Shown: positions 24,567 through 35,810, counted from the stretch's first letter. The stretch is DNA of 64,000 nt from Tachypleus tridentatus (GCF_004210375.1 NW_027467782.1:27817276-27881275), one strand, 5' to 3'. The notes: generated from the sequence alone by a model not told the origin. Made by a program: numbers and translations.

Positions 24567-25016
24567 GATAACAAAAAGCCAATAATTTCAAGGGAAATTG
24601 ATGGATTGCCGAAAACTGAAATTACCAACCAACTCTTTAAACCTGTCGATGAGAATCATTCAAAAACATTTCCATTACCTGCAGAATCAAAGACAAAATC
24701 TCCTACACTTCAATATACACTCTCTAAACTCACAACTCTTGCAGATTTTCTTTGCCAGAATCCAAAGTATAGAATTAGAAATCAACCGAACTTCAATTGC
24801 ACCTCTTCTTCAAAACACCCACAAAGAAATTTCTCAAATAATTTGAAATCAAAGTTGAAAAAAAATACAAATACCTTATCTGTAGAACAGGATACAAAAT
24901 CTCCTTCACTTCAATCCACCCTTTCTAAACTCACAGCTCTTGCAGATTTTCTTTGCCAGAATCCAAAGTATAGAATTAAAAACCAACCTAACTTCAGTTG
25001 CACCTCTTATTATTGA
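24567..25016 (+). CDS. Exon 6B: last exon, cytoplasmic tail with repeated NPKY segment
   Basis: Acceptor TTTATTTCACAAG at 24566 and stop TGA at 25014-25016. It is in phase 0 and compatible with exon 5. The 149 residues are hydrophilic. A segment of about 38 residues occurs twice, at exon residues 43-80 and 110-147 (24690-24806 and 24891-25007). Each has SKLTxLADFLCQNPKYRI. NPKY fits the NPxY motif known to bind PTB domains or clathrin adaptors. The two units are close to 90% alike at the DNA level, so the internal duplication is fairly recent. I do not recognise the tail as a named domain. This is the only intact last exon in the window. Exon 6A at 20491 contains only the first unit and is broken. 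Confidence 0.8.
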   Translation, partial: DNKKPIISREIDGLPKTEITNQLFKPVDENHSKTFPLPAESKTKSPTLQYTLSKLTTLADFLCQNPKYRIRNQPNFNCTSSSKHPQRNFSNNLKSKLKKNTNTLSVEQDTKSPSLQSTLSKLTALADFLCQNPKYRIKNQPNFSCTSYY

Positions 25017-25270
25017 TGTATTTGATGATGTTTCAATGAAGTAGAAGATAATCGATTACATCTGAAGAAAACATTTGAAACGTAAAATAATTTTCTGAGC
25101 CGACAAAGTGAAATCTTACATGTTTAGTTTATTTTGAATCCATTATTCGTTTATTTGTGTATTGAAATATTTTTAGTATGATGTATCACTGTTTATTTTC
25201 TCGTGTTGTTGTACAGGTGTAAAATATAGACTTTATCTGCAACCGTAATAAAAACATAGTGTAGAAAAGT
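25017..25270 (+). other. Putative 3' UTR with AATAAA
   Basis: AT-rich sequence after the stop at 25016. AATAAA at 25247-25252 is the first good poly(A) signal. A second candidate is at about 27405-27415 (TATAATAAAGATT). Confidence 0.45.
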
Positions 25271-27900
25271 TTAATGAAAGTTGATCTGGTATTTTATGAA
25301 CTAAAGTGTTTATAGAATAACAGTGTATTTAGAAATTTTGTCAATAAATGTGTCAGTTTTTTTCTCAAGCCTGTAATTTCACATTGTTATTGTAAGGTGT
25401 GTTCTACAATAACAGACATAAGTATATTGGATATATAAAATGTGGAAGAATAATACTTTGATTTTTGACTGAAGGTTCTTTTGATATGATAATTGATAAG
25501 TCTCTTCTGGTTATAAGCTATATTCAAGTGTCAGCAATATTGCTGAAAGAGTCCCGAACGTTTAAAGATATATTACTGATACTGGTCATGAAGTATACAG
25601 CAACTGTTTTATTATAAGAATATTACTAAGTTAGAGTTGTGTCTAATAATTTTGACAATGAGAATTTATCGAGCTTTTAATATGAATGTAAATAGTTTTA
25701 GTCAGCAAGAAACAAGCTCAAATCAAAGATTTCTGAAAATATCTATAGAAAGACAAGAATATAGTTTTTGTTTTATTTTGTACAGTATTATATATTAAAC
25801 ATAATTATTTTTTTAGATAGTTGTTTAAACTCTAGTGTAACAAATCACCTTGTAAAGCAAAACAGAAGATTTAAAATCGTTCCCGATTAATACATTGATT
25901 GAAATCTCCTCAGACATAACTTAATACTAGGCATTGTACATCCAGATTTTAACTATGTTATTCAATTTTGAGAGATAAAAGTAGTTAATTATATAGAGTT
26001 TGATCGGGAAATGTGGGATAATCGCATCGTAGTTTCAGGTACATTTGGGTCAGCTGAATAAAGGACAGCAGGTCCAACGACTACCTTGCTTCGTGTTTAG
26101 GGACCGACTTGTATTTGTTTTACTTATTAGTTGATCCAAGTTATTCAGTATACCTGAACTCTCTTAATGCAGCTAAAATACTCTAATATATAATGTATTC
26201 GGCAAACTTTACTAATTTATTAGTCATTTAACTTATACCAAAATAATACATATAGAATTTATAAAAATAACATGTATATTTTAATATTTCTAACGATGAG
26301 TTTACAAATTGAAATTGGCACCGATTTCCTGCACTATAGTTCAGCTAAATAATGGGAGATTCTTCAAGACATGTAGTGTGAAATAATTTTGTAATATTAG
26401 ATTACCTTAATTCGTGAGACATAAATGTAAAATCAAAGTAAATGATCCTTATTCAAACAAATATATGCTACAATGGATGGTTGCGTTTAGTGTAGAGTCA
26501 GGTTTGATGTTGTTGTAAGGTGTTTGGATGAAATCACAAGGAATAATAATTCTGTTAAGACCATGTTCCAAACTGAATAAATATCATGTTACTAATTGAA
26601 TTAACTCATTAACAACACACTCATCCAACCTGGTTAACATTACATATTTGGAAGTTAATTTTTCAAGAGATCACTCGACTTTCAATAAAAATGTTAAATG
26701 TACAACTTCACAAATAATAGATGATGTTATTGCCATTTCTACCACAAAAAAAGACATGTAGTGTTATTTAGGTGAATGATACAAAACATGTTGAGCAAAG
26801 GAAATTTAGTGACTTGCTTGACCATGTTATGCTGGAACTGCATAAATACCAAATGTTAAAATAAATCAGTATTAATACAAGGAGGTAAAAAACACAAGGT
26901 ATGGTTATATACCACAGCCCTAACAAAGAAAGATGTTACTAACGAACTTAGTAACTTTAAAGTAACTACCTCTGAAGTTGACTGGAAACATATTATCAGA
27001 AATCAAGTTTGTCATTGATTGTAGGCATAAAGTCGTTGATATGAAAATATTATGCTTCAGATTTACAGAAATTGAGTTCGTCATTGGTCGTAGACATAAA
27101 GTAGTTGTTATGCATATGTTATGATTAAAAGTATGGCATTACTCCTGTCAACATGTGTCAACGAAGCCATTTTCAAACCTAATGTCCATGTTACTGAGTT
27201 ACGTTAAAATGTAATTAAACCACTTTAATATGAATGTATTTTAATGAAATTGTTATTATAAAGTACGTTACAACTTTTATATTATCTAAGTTTTACTCCT
27301 TTATTTTAGAAAGAAACGTTTAAAAGAGAAATTAAAACTGTTTTTGCTGCTACGTGATATTACAAGTGTAAACTTTAACAGATATAATACATAATACTGT
27401 AAGAATATAATAAAGATTGTGGGTATAGAATGGTAAGCTGAAGTATCAACTGTCTTTAATTTGCGTCTGTAAAATTTAAAAAAAAATTCTCGATGGGGTT
27501 TTTCATTCTAATATTTCTAAGCTTAAGAAATGTAACCTAAGACTCATTTCTCGTATCGGTTTATTTAAAAATAAACAAGGCATAGCTATAAAAGCATTAA
27601 AGAAAGGTAGTTAAACATAATCACAGTAACTGAAAGATTAAACAAAGAGGTAATGTAGGTGTTCTAAAAGTTTATGTGTGTTTATCTATTTTACCTTATA
27701 TTTATATTTACATTACAGTTTGGTGCTTGTTGTTAAAGCCATGTTTTCTTACCAAGTTTACTCTTCATACTATAATGGAATTTTTGCTTGAATGATACTT
27801 GAAAAACGTTTTATTATGCAATGTGTAACCTCGAACTTCTCGAAATATTTATCCTGAGTGCATGTAGGTTTGCAGTAGGGTTACGAATTTCTGATTTCAC
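25271..27900. other. Intergenic, no gene seen
   Basis: AT-rich. Holds a 68-bp unit present twice in tandem at about 26997-27132 (starting CAGAAATCAAGTTTGTCATT and CAGAAATTGAGTTCGTCATT). No exon-like frame. Confidence 0.4.
26997..27132. repeat. Two-copy tandem repeat, 68-bp unit
   Basis: Units begin at 26997 and 27065 and share TGTAGGCATAAAGTCGTTG / CGTAGACATAAAGTAGTTG at the same offset. Diverged by several substitutions. Confidence 0.65.
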
Positions 27901-28054
27901 TTCAGTTTCCTCTCCAGAAAAATTCATTTTTCTCCGCTCTCGGGGTGAACATATGACGTCATAAATACAACACACGCAGATCTAATTTACTGGCGTCATA
28001 TATATAAAAGAATAGTACTGTCTGTTATTTGGCCATGTAAATACTTCGCACAGT

Positions 28055-28500
28055 TTGCATGGATCTTTTCAAAATCGGTATGGAAGTTCATTAGATCCAT
28101 GAGGAAATACACAAGTTATCAATTTTGCATTTTGCTGTTTTTTCCCCTCATTACTTAGCACCTGAGATGGATCTTCACTAAATTTGGCACGAAGGTTTGT
28201 TGCATCCATGAGGTTTGTTTGTTTGTTTTGAATTTCGCGCAAAGCTACTCAAGGGCTATCTGCGCTAGCCGTCCCTAATTTAGCAGTGTAAGACTAGAGG
28301 AAAGGCAGCCAGTGATCACCACCCACCGCCAACTGTTGGGCTGCTCTTTTACCAACGAATAGTGGAATTGACCGTCACATTATAACATCCCCACGGCTGG
28401 GAGGGCGAACACATTTGGCGCGACGCATCCATGAGGAGATATATTCAAATTTATGGTTTCATAATTTTATTTTTGCTATTTTAGGGTGTTTTTTATTATG
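28055..28500 (+). repeat. Two diverged direct copies of a ~110-bp unit, second one split by a SINE
   Basis: CATGGATCTTTTCAAAATCG with GATCCATGAGGAAATACA, and then GATGGATCTTCACTAAATTT with GCATCCATGAGG..AGATATA, are related in the same order. The second copy is interrupted by the SINE-A at 28214-28424. The parent element is not known. Confidence 0.5.
28202..28436 (-). mobile_element. SINE-A with perfect 12-bp target duplication
   Basis: The SINE occupies 28214-28424 in minus orientation and starts with TTTGTTTGTTTG tail sequence. GCATCCATGAGG flanks it at 28202-28213 and 28425-28436. The tRNA-like head is missing (5' truncated). The exact duplication indicates target-primed reverse transcription and a young insertion. 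Confidence 0.92.
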
Positions 28501-29050
28501 TGTAGAGATAAAACTTTTCATATCCTGAGATAACCTTTCATTAATTATGAATTCACATAACTTCCATCCACGGTACAGGTACCCCAGCTAGTCATAGTAA
28601 AGAATGTTCCTCCATAATTTCAGGAAAACAGAGATACTTGATGTTGATTTTTGCAGACATATGACAGAGACATAAAACACTTACTGTGTGTTTTAGATAT
28701 TAATCTGAGTTTTGTAATACAGGTTACAGTCACGTGGCTCCACTATCAAGAGGAAGGAGTTTTTTTTTTTGTATCGTGTGTGAGTCACTTGGTATTCCAC
28801 TAACATTAATCTTGGTGACAGCTTACGTAAAACGCTGAATGATCCACGATACGTGGTTTCTCCACTTCTTAAACTACAAATTCGGGCATCTTTACCAATC
28901 GTTTAATATAAGGATGAAACACTTCGCTACTGCAGCAGTAAGAAGTAGACTATTAGAATGCCTTTTAATAATAATATATTATATATATTTATTGTGATGG
29001 TACATCACCTTCCTATATTAAGGTGATACATTGGTCTTTTGTGGCGGAAC

Positions 29051-29165
29051 CAGGGGTGGCCAAATAGTTACAAAGTCAGCTTACCGATCAATGGAGCTCA
29101 GGTTCAAGACGTGACGCCGCTAAACACGTCCTGCATTTTGACTGTGGGCGCACCATAAAATTGAA
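29051..29165 (+). repeat. tRNA-derived SINE, separate variant
   Basis: CAGGGGTGGCCAAATAGTTA resembles an A box and AGCTCAGGTTCAAGAC a B box. TGTGGGCGCACCATAAAATT follows. It has a different body from SINE-A, B and C. Only this copy is seen in the window. Confidence 0.45.
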
Positions 29166-29181
29166 AGTCTCTCTGGCAAGT

Positions 29182-29417
29182 TGTTTGTTTTTTAATTTCA
29201 CACAAAACTACACGAGGTCTATCTGCACTCGAGAGAAGACAACTAATCATCACCACGCACCGTCAACTCTTGGCCTACTTTTATACCAACGAATAGTAGG
29301 ATTGACTATTATATTATAACACACGCACGGCTGAAAAGGCGAGCATATTTGGTGGAACGGCTGCTTCGAACACCCGACTCCCAGATTACTAGTCGAGTGC
29401 TCTAACCACATCACCTA
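29182..29417 (-). repeat. SINE-A, diverged, minus
   Basis: TTGTTTGTTTTTTAATTTCA tail, CGTCAACTCTTGGCCTACTT, ACCAACGAATAGTAGGATTG, then GATTACTAGTCGAGTGCTCT and AACCAC. Several substitutions relative to the others. Confidence 0.85.
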
Positions 29418-29574
29418 TTTGTGATAACGTGTTATTGACTGGCTACCATCTCTCTGGTATACTGACCACACTCTTTACATTTTGTATTTCATTATGTGCT
29501 GTTCAGGATGAAAATTCTATTTGAAGAATTTATCATTTAGTTCTATAAATTGAAAAGCAGTTTATAATTAGTCT

Positions 29575-29832
29575 AAGCGTTGTTTAATGGTTATCGTGAC
29601 GGTTGTCAATCTGAGGACCGATGGTTTGTGTCTCTTGGCTCTTCACACTCAATACTTTGAAATAGTAAGAATGTCATAAAGGTGGTAGACAAATCCCACT
29701 ATTCAATTATAGTAGCCCAAGAGACTGCGATGGGTGATGTTAACGAGATGCCTTCTCTCTAGTCTATAATTTCGAAATTAGGGACAGCTAGCATGTACAG
29801 TTTGTGTGCAGATTTCAAGTATCAAAAACAAC
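29575..29832 (+). repeat. SINE-A, strongly diverged, plus
   Basis: Recognisable by AAATCCCACTATTCAATTAT, AGTAGCCCAAGAGACTGCGA, CTCTCTAGTCTATAATTTCG, AAATTAGGGACAGCTAGCA and a late TTTCAAGTATCAAAAACAAC tail. The head is poorly conserved. Confidence 0.75.
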
Positions 29833-29890
29833 AACAAAACTGTTTATCATTAAAATGTGTACTTACATCTTATGGTACACATTGTATTAT

Positions 29891-30085
29891 AAGTATTAGA
29901 ACATTGAACATTGTAACATAACCAAGTATTAGAACATTGAACATGGTAACATCATCAAGTGTTAAAATATTGAATATTGTATTATTACTAAATATTATAA
30001 TATTCAATATTGTAGCATTATCAAGTGTGAGAATATTGAACATTGTAGGTAGCATCATCAGATATTACAGTATTGAAAATTCCTG
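29891..30085. repeat. Tandem repeat, 33-bp unit, about 5.5 copies
   Basis: Units AAGTATTAGAACATTGAACA plus TTGTAACATAACC repeat with drift. 33 is a multiple of three, so one minus-strand frame stays open (MFNVLIL / FNILTLDD repeats), but this is a by-product of the repeat and not a gene. Confidence 0.8.
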
Positions 30086-30280
30086 CTGTAATCTTGAGTA
30101 ATAATACAATTGTTAATATTAAAATTATAAAATACTACTATCACTGTAAAAATGAGGATGTTGCATTTGTCTATGGTGGTTATAAATAGTATTCAGTATT
30201 TAGATGTTTCAGTTTTTGGTGTGGAAATCAGAATGACGACATTTAAAATAAAGATGTTATATTAAGTTCGACTGATATTT

Positions 30281-30302
30281 GTTTTTTTTTTTTTTTTTTT
30301 GT
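30281..30302. repeat. Poly(T) run
   Basis: About 20 consecutive T immediately before the minisatellite. May be the A-tail of a decayed minus-strand retroposon. Confidence 0.6.
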
Positions 30303-30312
30303 GCTAAAAAGA

Positions 30313-32440
30313 AAAATGTTGTTTAAAATAGATAAGTTATATTATTAGGTGTGTGTGTTTGAAATGATGTTTGAAATAGATAAGTTATATTAGAGTGTGT
30401 GTGTTTGAATGATGTTGTTTAAAATAGATAAGTTATATTAGAGTGTGTGTGTTTGAATGATGTTGTTTAAAATAGATAAGTTATATTAGAGTGTGTGTGT
30501 TTGAATGATGTTGTTTTGAGATAGATAAGTTATATTAGAGAGTGTGTGTGTGTTTGAATGATGTTGTTTAAAATAGATAAGTTATATTATAGTGTGTGTG
30601 TTTTAGATGTGTGTTTGAATGATGTTGTTTAGAAATAGATAAGTTATATAGAGTGTGTGTTTGAACGATGTTGTTTAAAATAGATGTTATATTAGAGTGT
30701 GTGTGTTTGAATGATGTTGTTTAAAATAGATAAGTATATATTAGAGTGTGTGTGTTTGAATGATGTTGTTTAAAAAATAAGATAAGTTATTAAAATAGAT
30801 ATTAGAGTGTGTGTTTGAATGATGTTGTTTAAAATAGATAAGTTATATTAGAGTGTGTGTGTTTGAATGATGTTGTTTAAAATAGATAAGTTATATTAGA
30901 GTGTGTGTGTTTGAATGATGTTGTTTAAAATAGATAAGTTATATTAGAGTGTGTGTGTGTTTGAATGATGTTGTTTAAAATAGATAAGTTATATTAGAGT
31001 GTGTGTGTTTGAATGATGTTGTTTAAAATAGATAAGTTATATTAGAGTGTGTGTGTGTGTTTGAATGATGTTGTTTAAAATAGATAAGTTATATTAGAGT
31101 GTGTGTGTGTGTTTGAATGATGTTGTTTAAAATAGATAAGATAAGTTATATTAGAGTGTGTGTGTTTGAATGATGTTGTTTAGAAAATAGATAAGTTATA
31201 TTAGAGTGTGTGTGTTTGAATGATGTTGTTTAAAATAGATAAGTTATATTAGAGTGTGTGTGTTTGAATGATGTTGTTTAAAATAGATAAGTTATATTAG
31301 AGTGTGTGTGTGTGTGTTTGAATGATGTTGTTTTAAAATAGATAAGTTATATTAGAGTGTGTGTGTTTGAATGATGTTGTTTAAAATAGATAAGTTATAT
31401 TAGAGTGTGTGTGTTTGAATGATGTTGTTTAAAATAGATAAGTTATATTATTAGTGTGTGTGTGTTTGAATGATGTTGTTTGTGTGTAGATAAGTTGAAT
31501 GATGTTGTTTAAAATAGATAAGTTATATTAGAGTGTGTGTGTTTGAATGATGTTGTTTGAAATAGATAAGTTATATTAGAGTGTGTGTGTTTGAATGATG
31601 TTGTTTAAAATAGATAAGTTATATTAGAGTGTGTGTGTTTGAATGATGTTGAAATAGATTTGAAATAGATAAGTTATATTAGAGTGTGTGTGTTTGAATG
31701 ATGTTGTTTGTTTAAAATAGATAAGATAGAGTTATATTAGATGTGTGTGTTTGAATGATGTTGTTTGAAATAGATAAGTTATATAGAGTGTGTGTGTTTG
31801 AATGATGTTGTTTTAAATAGATAAGTTATAGTAGAGTGTGTGTGTTTGAATGATGTTGTTTGAAATAGATAAGTTATATTAGAGTGTGTGTGTTTGAATG
31901 ATGTTGTTTGAAATAGATAAGTTATATTAGAGTGTGTGTGTTTGAATGATGTTTGTTTAAAATAGATAAGTTATATTAGAGTGTGTGTGTTTGAATGATG
32001 TTGTTTAAAATAGATAAGTTATATTAGAGTGTGTGTGTTTGAATGATGTTGTTTAAAATAGATAAGTTATATTAGAGTGTGTGTGTTTGAATGATGTTGT
32101 TTAAAATAGATAAGTTATATTAGAGTGTGTGTGTTTGAATGATGTTGTTTAAAATAGATAAGTTATATTAGAGTGTGTGTGTTTGAATGATGTTGTTTAA
32201 AATAGATAAGTTATATTAGAGTGTGTGTGTTTGAATGATGTTGTTTGAAATAGATAAGTTATATTAGAGTGTGTGTGTTTGAATGATGTTGTTTAAAATA
32301 GATAAGATATATTAGAGTGTGTGTGTTTGAATGATGTTGTTTCAAATAGATAAGATATATTAGAGTTGTGTGTGTTTGAATGATGTTGTTTCAAATAGAT
32401 AAGTTAGGGACGGCTAGAGTGTGTGTTTGAATGATGAAAT
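30313..32440. repeat. Minisatellite, ~48-bp unit, about 44 copies
   Basis: Unit: GTTTGAATGATGTTGTTTAA, AATAGATAAGTTATATTAGA, then (GT)4 or longer. The GT run varies from 3 to 8 repeats and length variants (insertions and partial units) occur around 30600, 30770, 31140, 31470 and 31700. Central copies are nearly identical, edges are more divergent. Almost every unit contains AGATAA, the WGATAR consensus bound by GATA factors. No gene overlaps it. Confidence 0.95.
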
Positions 32441-32934
32441 TTTAAAATAGATACATAATTGATTCATTTTACTCGCTTTCAACAATCAGTATTCACCATT
32501 ATCTTGTAAATAGTTTCCTTTGAGTTTTCTTCCAGTTTTTGTTGTTGTTTGGTTTTGCACTTCTCTGTGAAATCGTTTACTTGGAATGTGTTTTTTATAT
32601 TCAGTTATAAAATTTTAATTTGCTACTCGCGGCGGATTACTAATTTTATATAATGTGATACTTCCTTGGATTTGCAAAAAAAATTTAAAGTAAAACGAGG
32701 GTTTTACAGGTTGACATTTCAATATTAATCAAAACTATTCGCCTGAAACTGCAAAACGAAATTTTACTATTTGGTCTACTAACAAACAAACAGTATCAGC
32801 GAGAGAAATGCCATTTTGGTACTAAGTTAACAGTATTTCATATTTTCTTCTAATATTATAAAACTGAAGTAAAACACTAAACATTATCAATTTTCTGTTT
32901 ATTCACCAATTTCTCTATTTCACTTGTTCTTGTT

Positions 32935-33183
32935 TTCTTTTTTAAATTTCGCGCAAAGCTATTCGAGGTCTATTTGTGTTAATTTAGCAGTGTAAGACGA
33001 GGGTCATCACCACCCACCGCCAACTTTTGGGCTACACTTTTACTAACGAACAGTAGAGTTGACAGTCATATTATAACGCCCACACCACTGAAAGGGCGAG
33101 CATGTTTGGTGCAACGGGGATTTGAATCCGCAACCATCGAATCACGAGTCGATTGCCTTAACCACCTGGTTATGCTGGGCCTG
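32935..33183 (-). repeat. SINE-A, minus, near full length
   Basis: AAATTTCGCGCAAAGCTATT, GTGTTAATTTAGCAGTGTAA, ACCACCCACCGCCAACTTTT, GAAAGGGCGAGCATGTTTGG, and head ending CCTTAACCACCTGGTTATGC and TGGGCC. Confidence 0.92.
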
Positions 33184-33864
33184 TCTATTTCATCAAAACA
33201 CATTTTTATTCAACGTGTACTAATAATTTTATATCAAACTTCATACTTTTACCACTGAAATACGAATGTTTAAAACAAAACGTAAATGTAATTGATACTT
33301 GAAAAAATACATAATTTATTATGACCAGTAAAGACCAGCTTCGTCAGTAAAGATATCATCACTCTTTGATGGTCGAAAACATGGACGTAATAAATGATTT
33401 ATTTTTGAATCGTAGAACTGTACTGTTTTGTTTCAGTTAAATAAAGAGTAGATGTATTACCAACTTTATTTGACATTTTGTTTACAGTTATATTTTATCC
33501 CGATAATGTCATAATGGTAATTTGTATGCAAATTGTCTTGTATGCGTCATAAAATATACTATTACAAGTAAAATTCAATGAAATAACTTTGATTTAATTA
33601 CACACATTCAACCAACATTTGTAGTTTGCTGAAATCGCTGGTAAACTGCAAAAATAGTAAGTGGTCAAGAAGTCTCCTTATTCCTTGTGGATATGTGACA
33701 TCAAATATCGCCTGAAAATTACATTAAAAACATATCATCAAAATTATTAAAAGAAAGAATTGTTGCGCGGAGAATTATGAGATATTACCAGTTTATTGTT
33801 CTTTATTTATGATACACCATACACTGTGAACAGTAAAATATAATGTTAGACTTGTTCTCCACAG
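33184..33864. other. No feature recognised
   Basis: AT-rich; the last 20 bases form the polypyrimidine tract and AG before the potassium-channel exon. Confidence 0.35.
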
Positions 33865-34250
33865 TACTTCAATTTGATTTAATTAGAGATACGGGTCGAT
33901 TTTCTTCTACTTTCCTGGCAGCAATAATCACTCTGTTCTGTTTGATCCATGCTACTATATTTTCTTGTTTGGAGCCTGACTGGGACTATTTGGACTTGAT
34001 ATATTACTTCTTCATTTTTTTCACAACCATTGTTCTTGGAGATTACATACCTGGAGAGGGTCCAGACCACATATTTAAGCCGCTGTACAAAGTCTGTGTT
34101 ACATGTAATTATTTTTATAGCACGTCTAGCTCTCATAATACTAATTTTTATTTGCTGAGAAACACGATCTTCCTCCTGCGACAACTTACTTTTTTGTTGT
34201 ATTTTCAAGAGTTTATTTTCACTAAAAGTACAATGTTAGAAAAATATTAA
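33865..34250 (+). pseudogene. Decayed exon of a TWIK-like two-pore-domain K+ channel
   Basis: Acceptor TTGTTCTCCACAG at 33864. The frame gives a hydrophobic M3 (TFLAAIITLFCLIHATIFS), then CLEPDWDYLDLIYYFFIFF, then TTIVLGDYIPGEGPDHIF and KPLYKVCVTC. In K2P channels of the TWIK group the second pore reads SLSTIGLGDYxPGE and is followed by YKxxITC and M4. Here the first selectivity-filter Gly is Val (TIVLGD). Immediately after VTC the M4-like sequence (IIFIARLALIILIFI) appears in a different frame and ends in TGA. Both changes point to a non-functional copy. A GTAATT donor at 34105 could instead end the exon before the shift. No first-pore exon was found in the window. Confidence 0.7.
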
Positions 34251-35331
34251 TGAACGATCTAATAAAATAATTTATTTTTGTATAGAAGCTGTAGTTTGGT
34301 AAAAGATTATTTCACAGTCCAAACGAGTGTTTAGTGTAAACCATTTTTTTTCTCTAATTGTTAGTAAAATGAAAAGTTATACAGTGCACTGACTTCACCA
34401 CAAACATGACAGATTATACTCTGTTTTGATTCGTTTGTTTTATTTACGCAACACAATTGCTTCAGTAAATAACTTATTTAAACGAGCCTTGAAATTTCTT
34501 AAAATCAATAGAATAATTAACAAAAGAAAATTTTTTGGAAGTTTAGCAAGTCATGAATTCTCAGACAATGACGTAGAAAACTCAAAACAATTTCAGAGTA
34601 GCAGTCAGTATACTTACTATATAGGTTTTATAATACTTGTTGACGTTTCTGAGTCTACTGTGTGTTGATTCTATGAATGTCCTAAGAGTATTTTACAACA
34701 TTTGATAAACTATCCTTGCAACATGCCAGTGATTGTATACTGCTTTAGAACTGGTGCCTACTATATTTCATGTATCTTAGGTTGAATGTCATGTAGATTT
34801 ATACTGTATTATTTTTGTAGAATATATTTCTCTTTACTTTTTATCTTTCTTTAGATTTATTCAAAAGTTATTTGACCAGTTATATTTATTAGAATTGAAA
34901 AAAACTAAAAACAGCTACAGAAAAGTGTGTATCGCATATTACTTAACTATGATTTTAAATATCCGTTCGAAACTGCTCACTCAGATGAGCAGTGAACAAT
35001 AGAGTATTCCATTTTTCACTCACTACTATTATCCGATATTAATGCACTTTAATGTTAACTGGAATCCCAAATCGTAATGTTTAAGATCGAACAAAGGCTT
35101 AAGAATACATTCATTTCGAGGAACATGTATTTAAATGTAGAACTCATCATTCATAAACTAAAACCAATGAATAATATTTGCCAAAGATGACAGAAGTAAA
35201 AATATCACTACATGGTAATAACCCCATTTGGAATACCAACAGAAATCTAAACTTCTAGTCAAAGCCTAATACATATTTTATTCAGATATTATTTATCTTT
35301 AATTGTGCAGAACGTAAAACCCTTTCATTTT
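34251..35331. other. No confident feature
   Basis: A plus-strand open frame at 34426-34668 has no recognised motif and no ATG-proximal context. Otherwise AT-rich and featureless. Confidence 0.3.
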
Positions 35332-35456
35332 TGCCCACCAGTGGCACAGCAGCATGTCTGGGAACTCACATCTGTTAAAATCGGGTTTCGGTACCCGTGG
35401 TAAGCAGAGCACAGGTAGCCCATTGTGTGGTTTTGCTTAATTCCAAACAAACAAAA
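35332..35456 (+). repeat. SINE-B copy
   Basis: CACCAGTGGCACAGCAGCAT head, AAATCGGGTTTCGGTACCCG B-box region, GCAGAGCACAGGTAGCCCAT, tail TTAATTCCAAACAAACAAAA. Confidence 0.9.
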
Positions 35457-35810
35457 GACCTTTCAGTATTAAAATACACCTTGCTATGGTTTGATTATGT
35501 AGCTACATATGTTTACTGGTTTCTTTGACCTCTCTGATACATGAATGAAATATAAAATATTGTATGGAAAACATTATTTCATTTGATATCTACAAACAAC
35601 TTACAGGAATAAACCAACACAGCGCACTGAAATACATGATAATAAACATCCAAGCTGCTCAGTAATGACAAAGTATTCGTAGAAAATAATCAGGAAGCAG
35701 CATCTACTCAATATGTCTGAACGTGACTGGAAATTACATGAGGATTTAAAGATCGCAGGAGACTTTCTAATCACTCATCCGTCATTTATCCCTATCTTAA
35801 TTTGTTCTTG

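Larger units (their letters stand above)
20917..24890 (+). repeat. Copy B of a tandem duplication (compare 15473-20808)
   Basis: Near-identical sequence to copy A. 20917-23362 matches 15473-17930, 23367-23575 matches about 18040-18235, and 23588-24890 matches 19740-20808. Differences are mostly single bases and homopolymer lengths. Copy B lacks exon 2, about 0.1 kb after exon 4, and about 1.5 kb containing exon 5, and it carries a private SINE-A at 24178-24426. The high similarity suggests a recent event. Confidence 0.9.

Noticed and set aside
29870..30058. Open minus-strand frame with 11-residue repeats
   Set aside because: Produced by the 33-bp tandem repeat; no start context, and the repeat drifts by indels.
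30313..32440. Regular array that could be mistaken for CRISPR
   Set aside because: Units are contiguous and near identical with no unique spacers, in a eukaryotic context; it is a minisatellite.
33879..34208. 109-codon minus-strand frame
   Set aside because: It is the antisense shadow of the potassium-channel exon.
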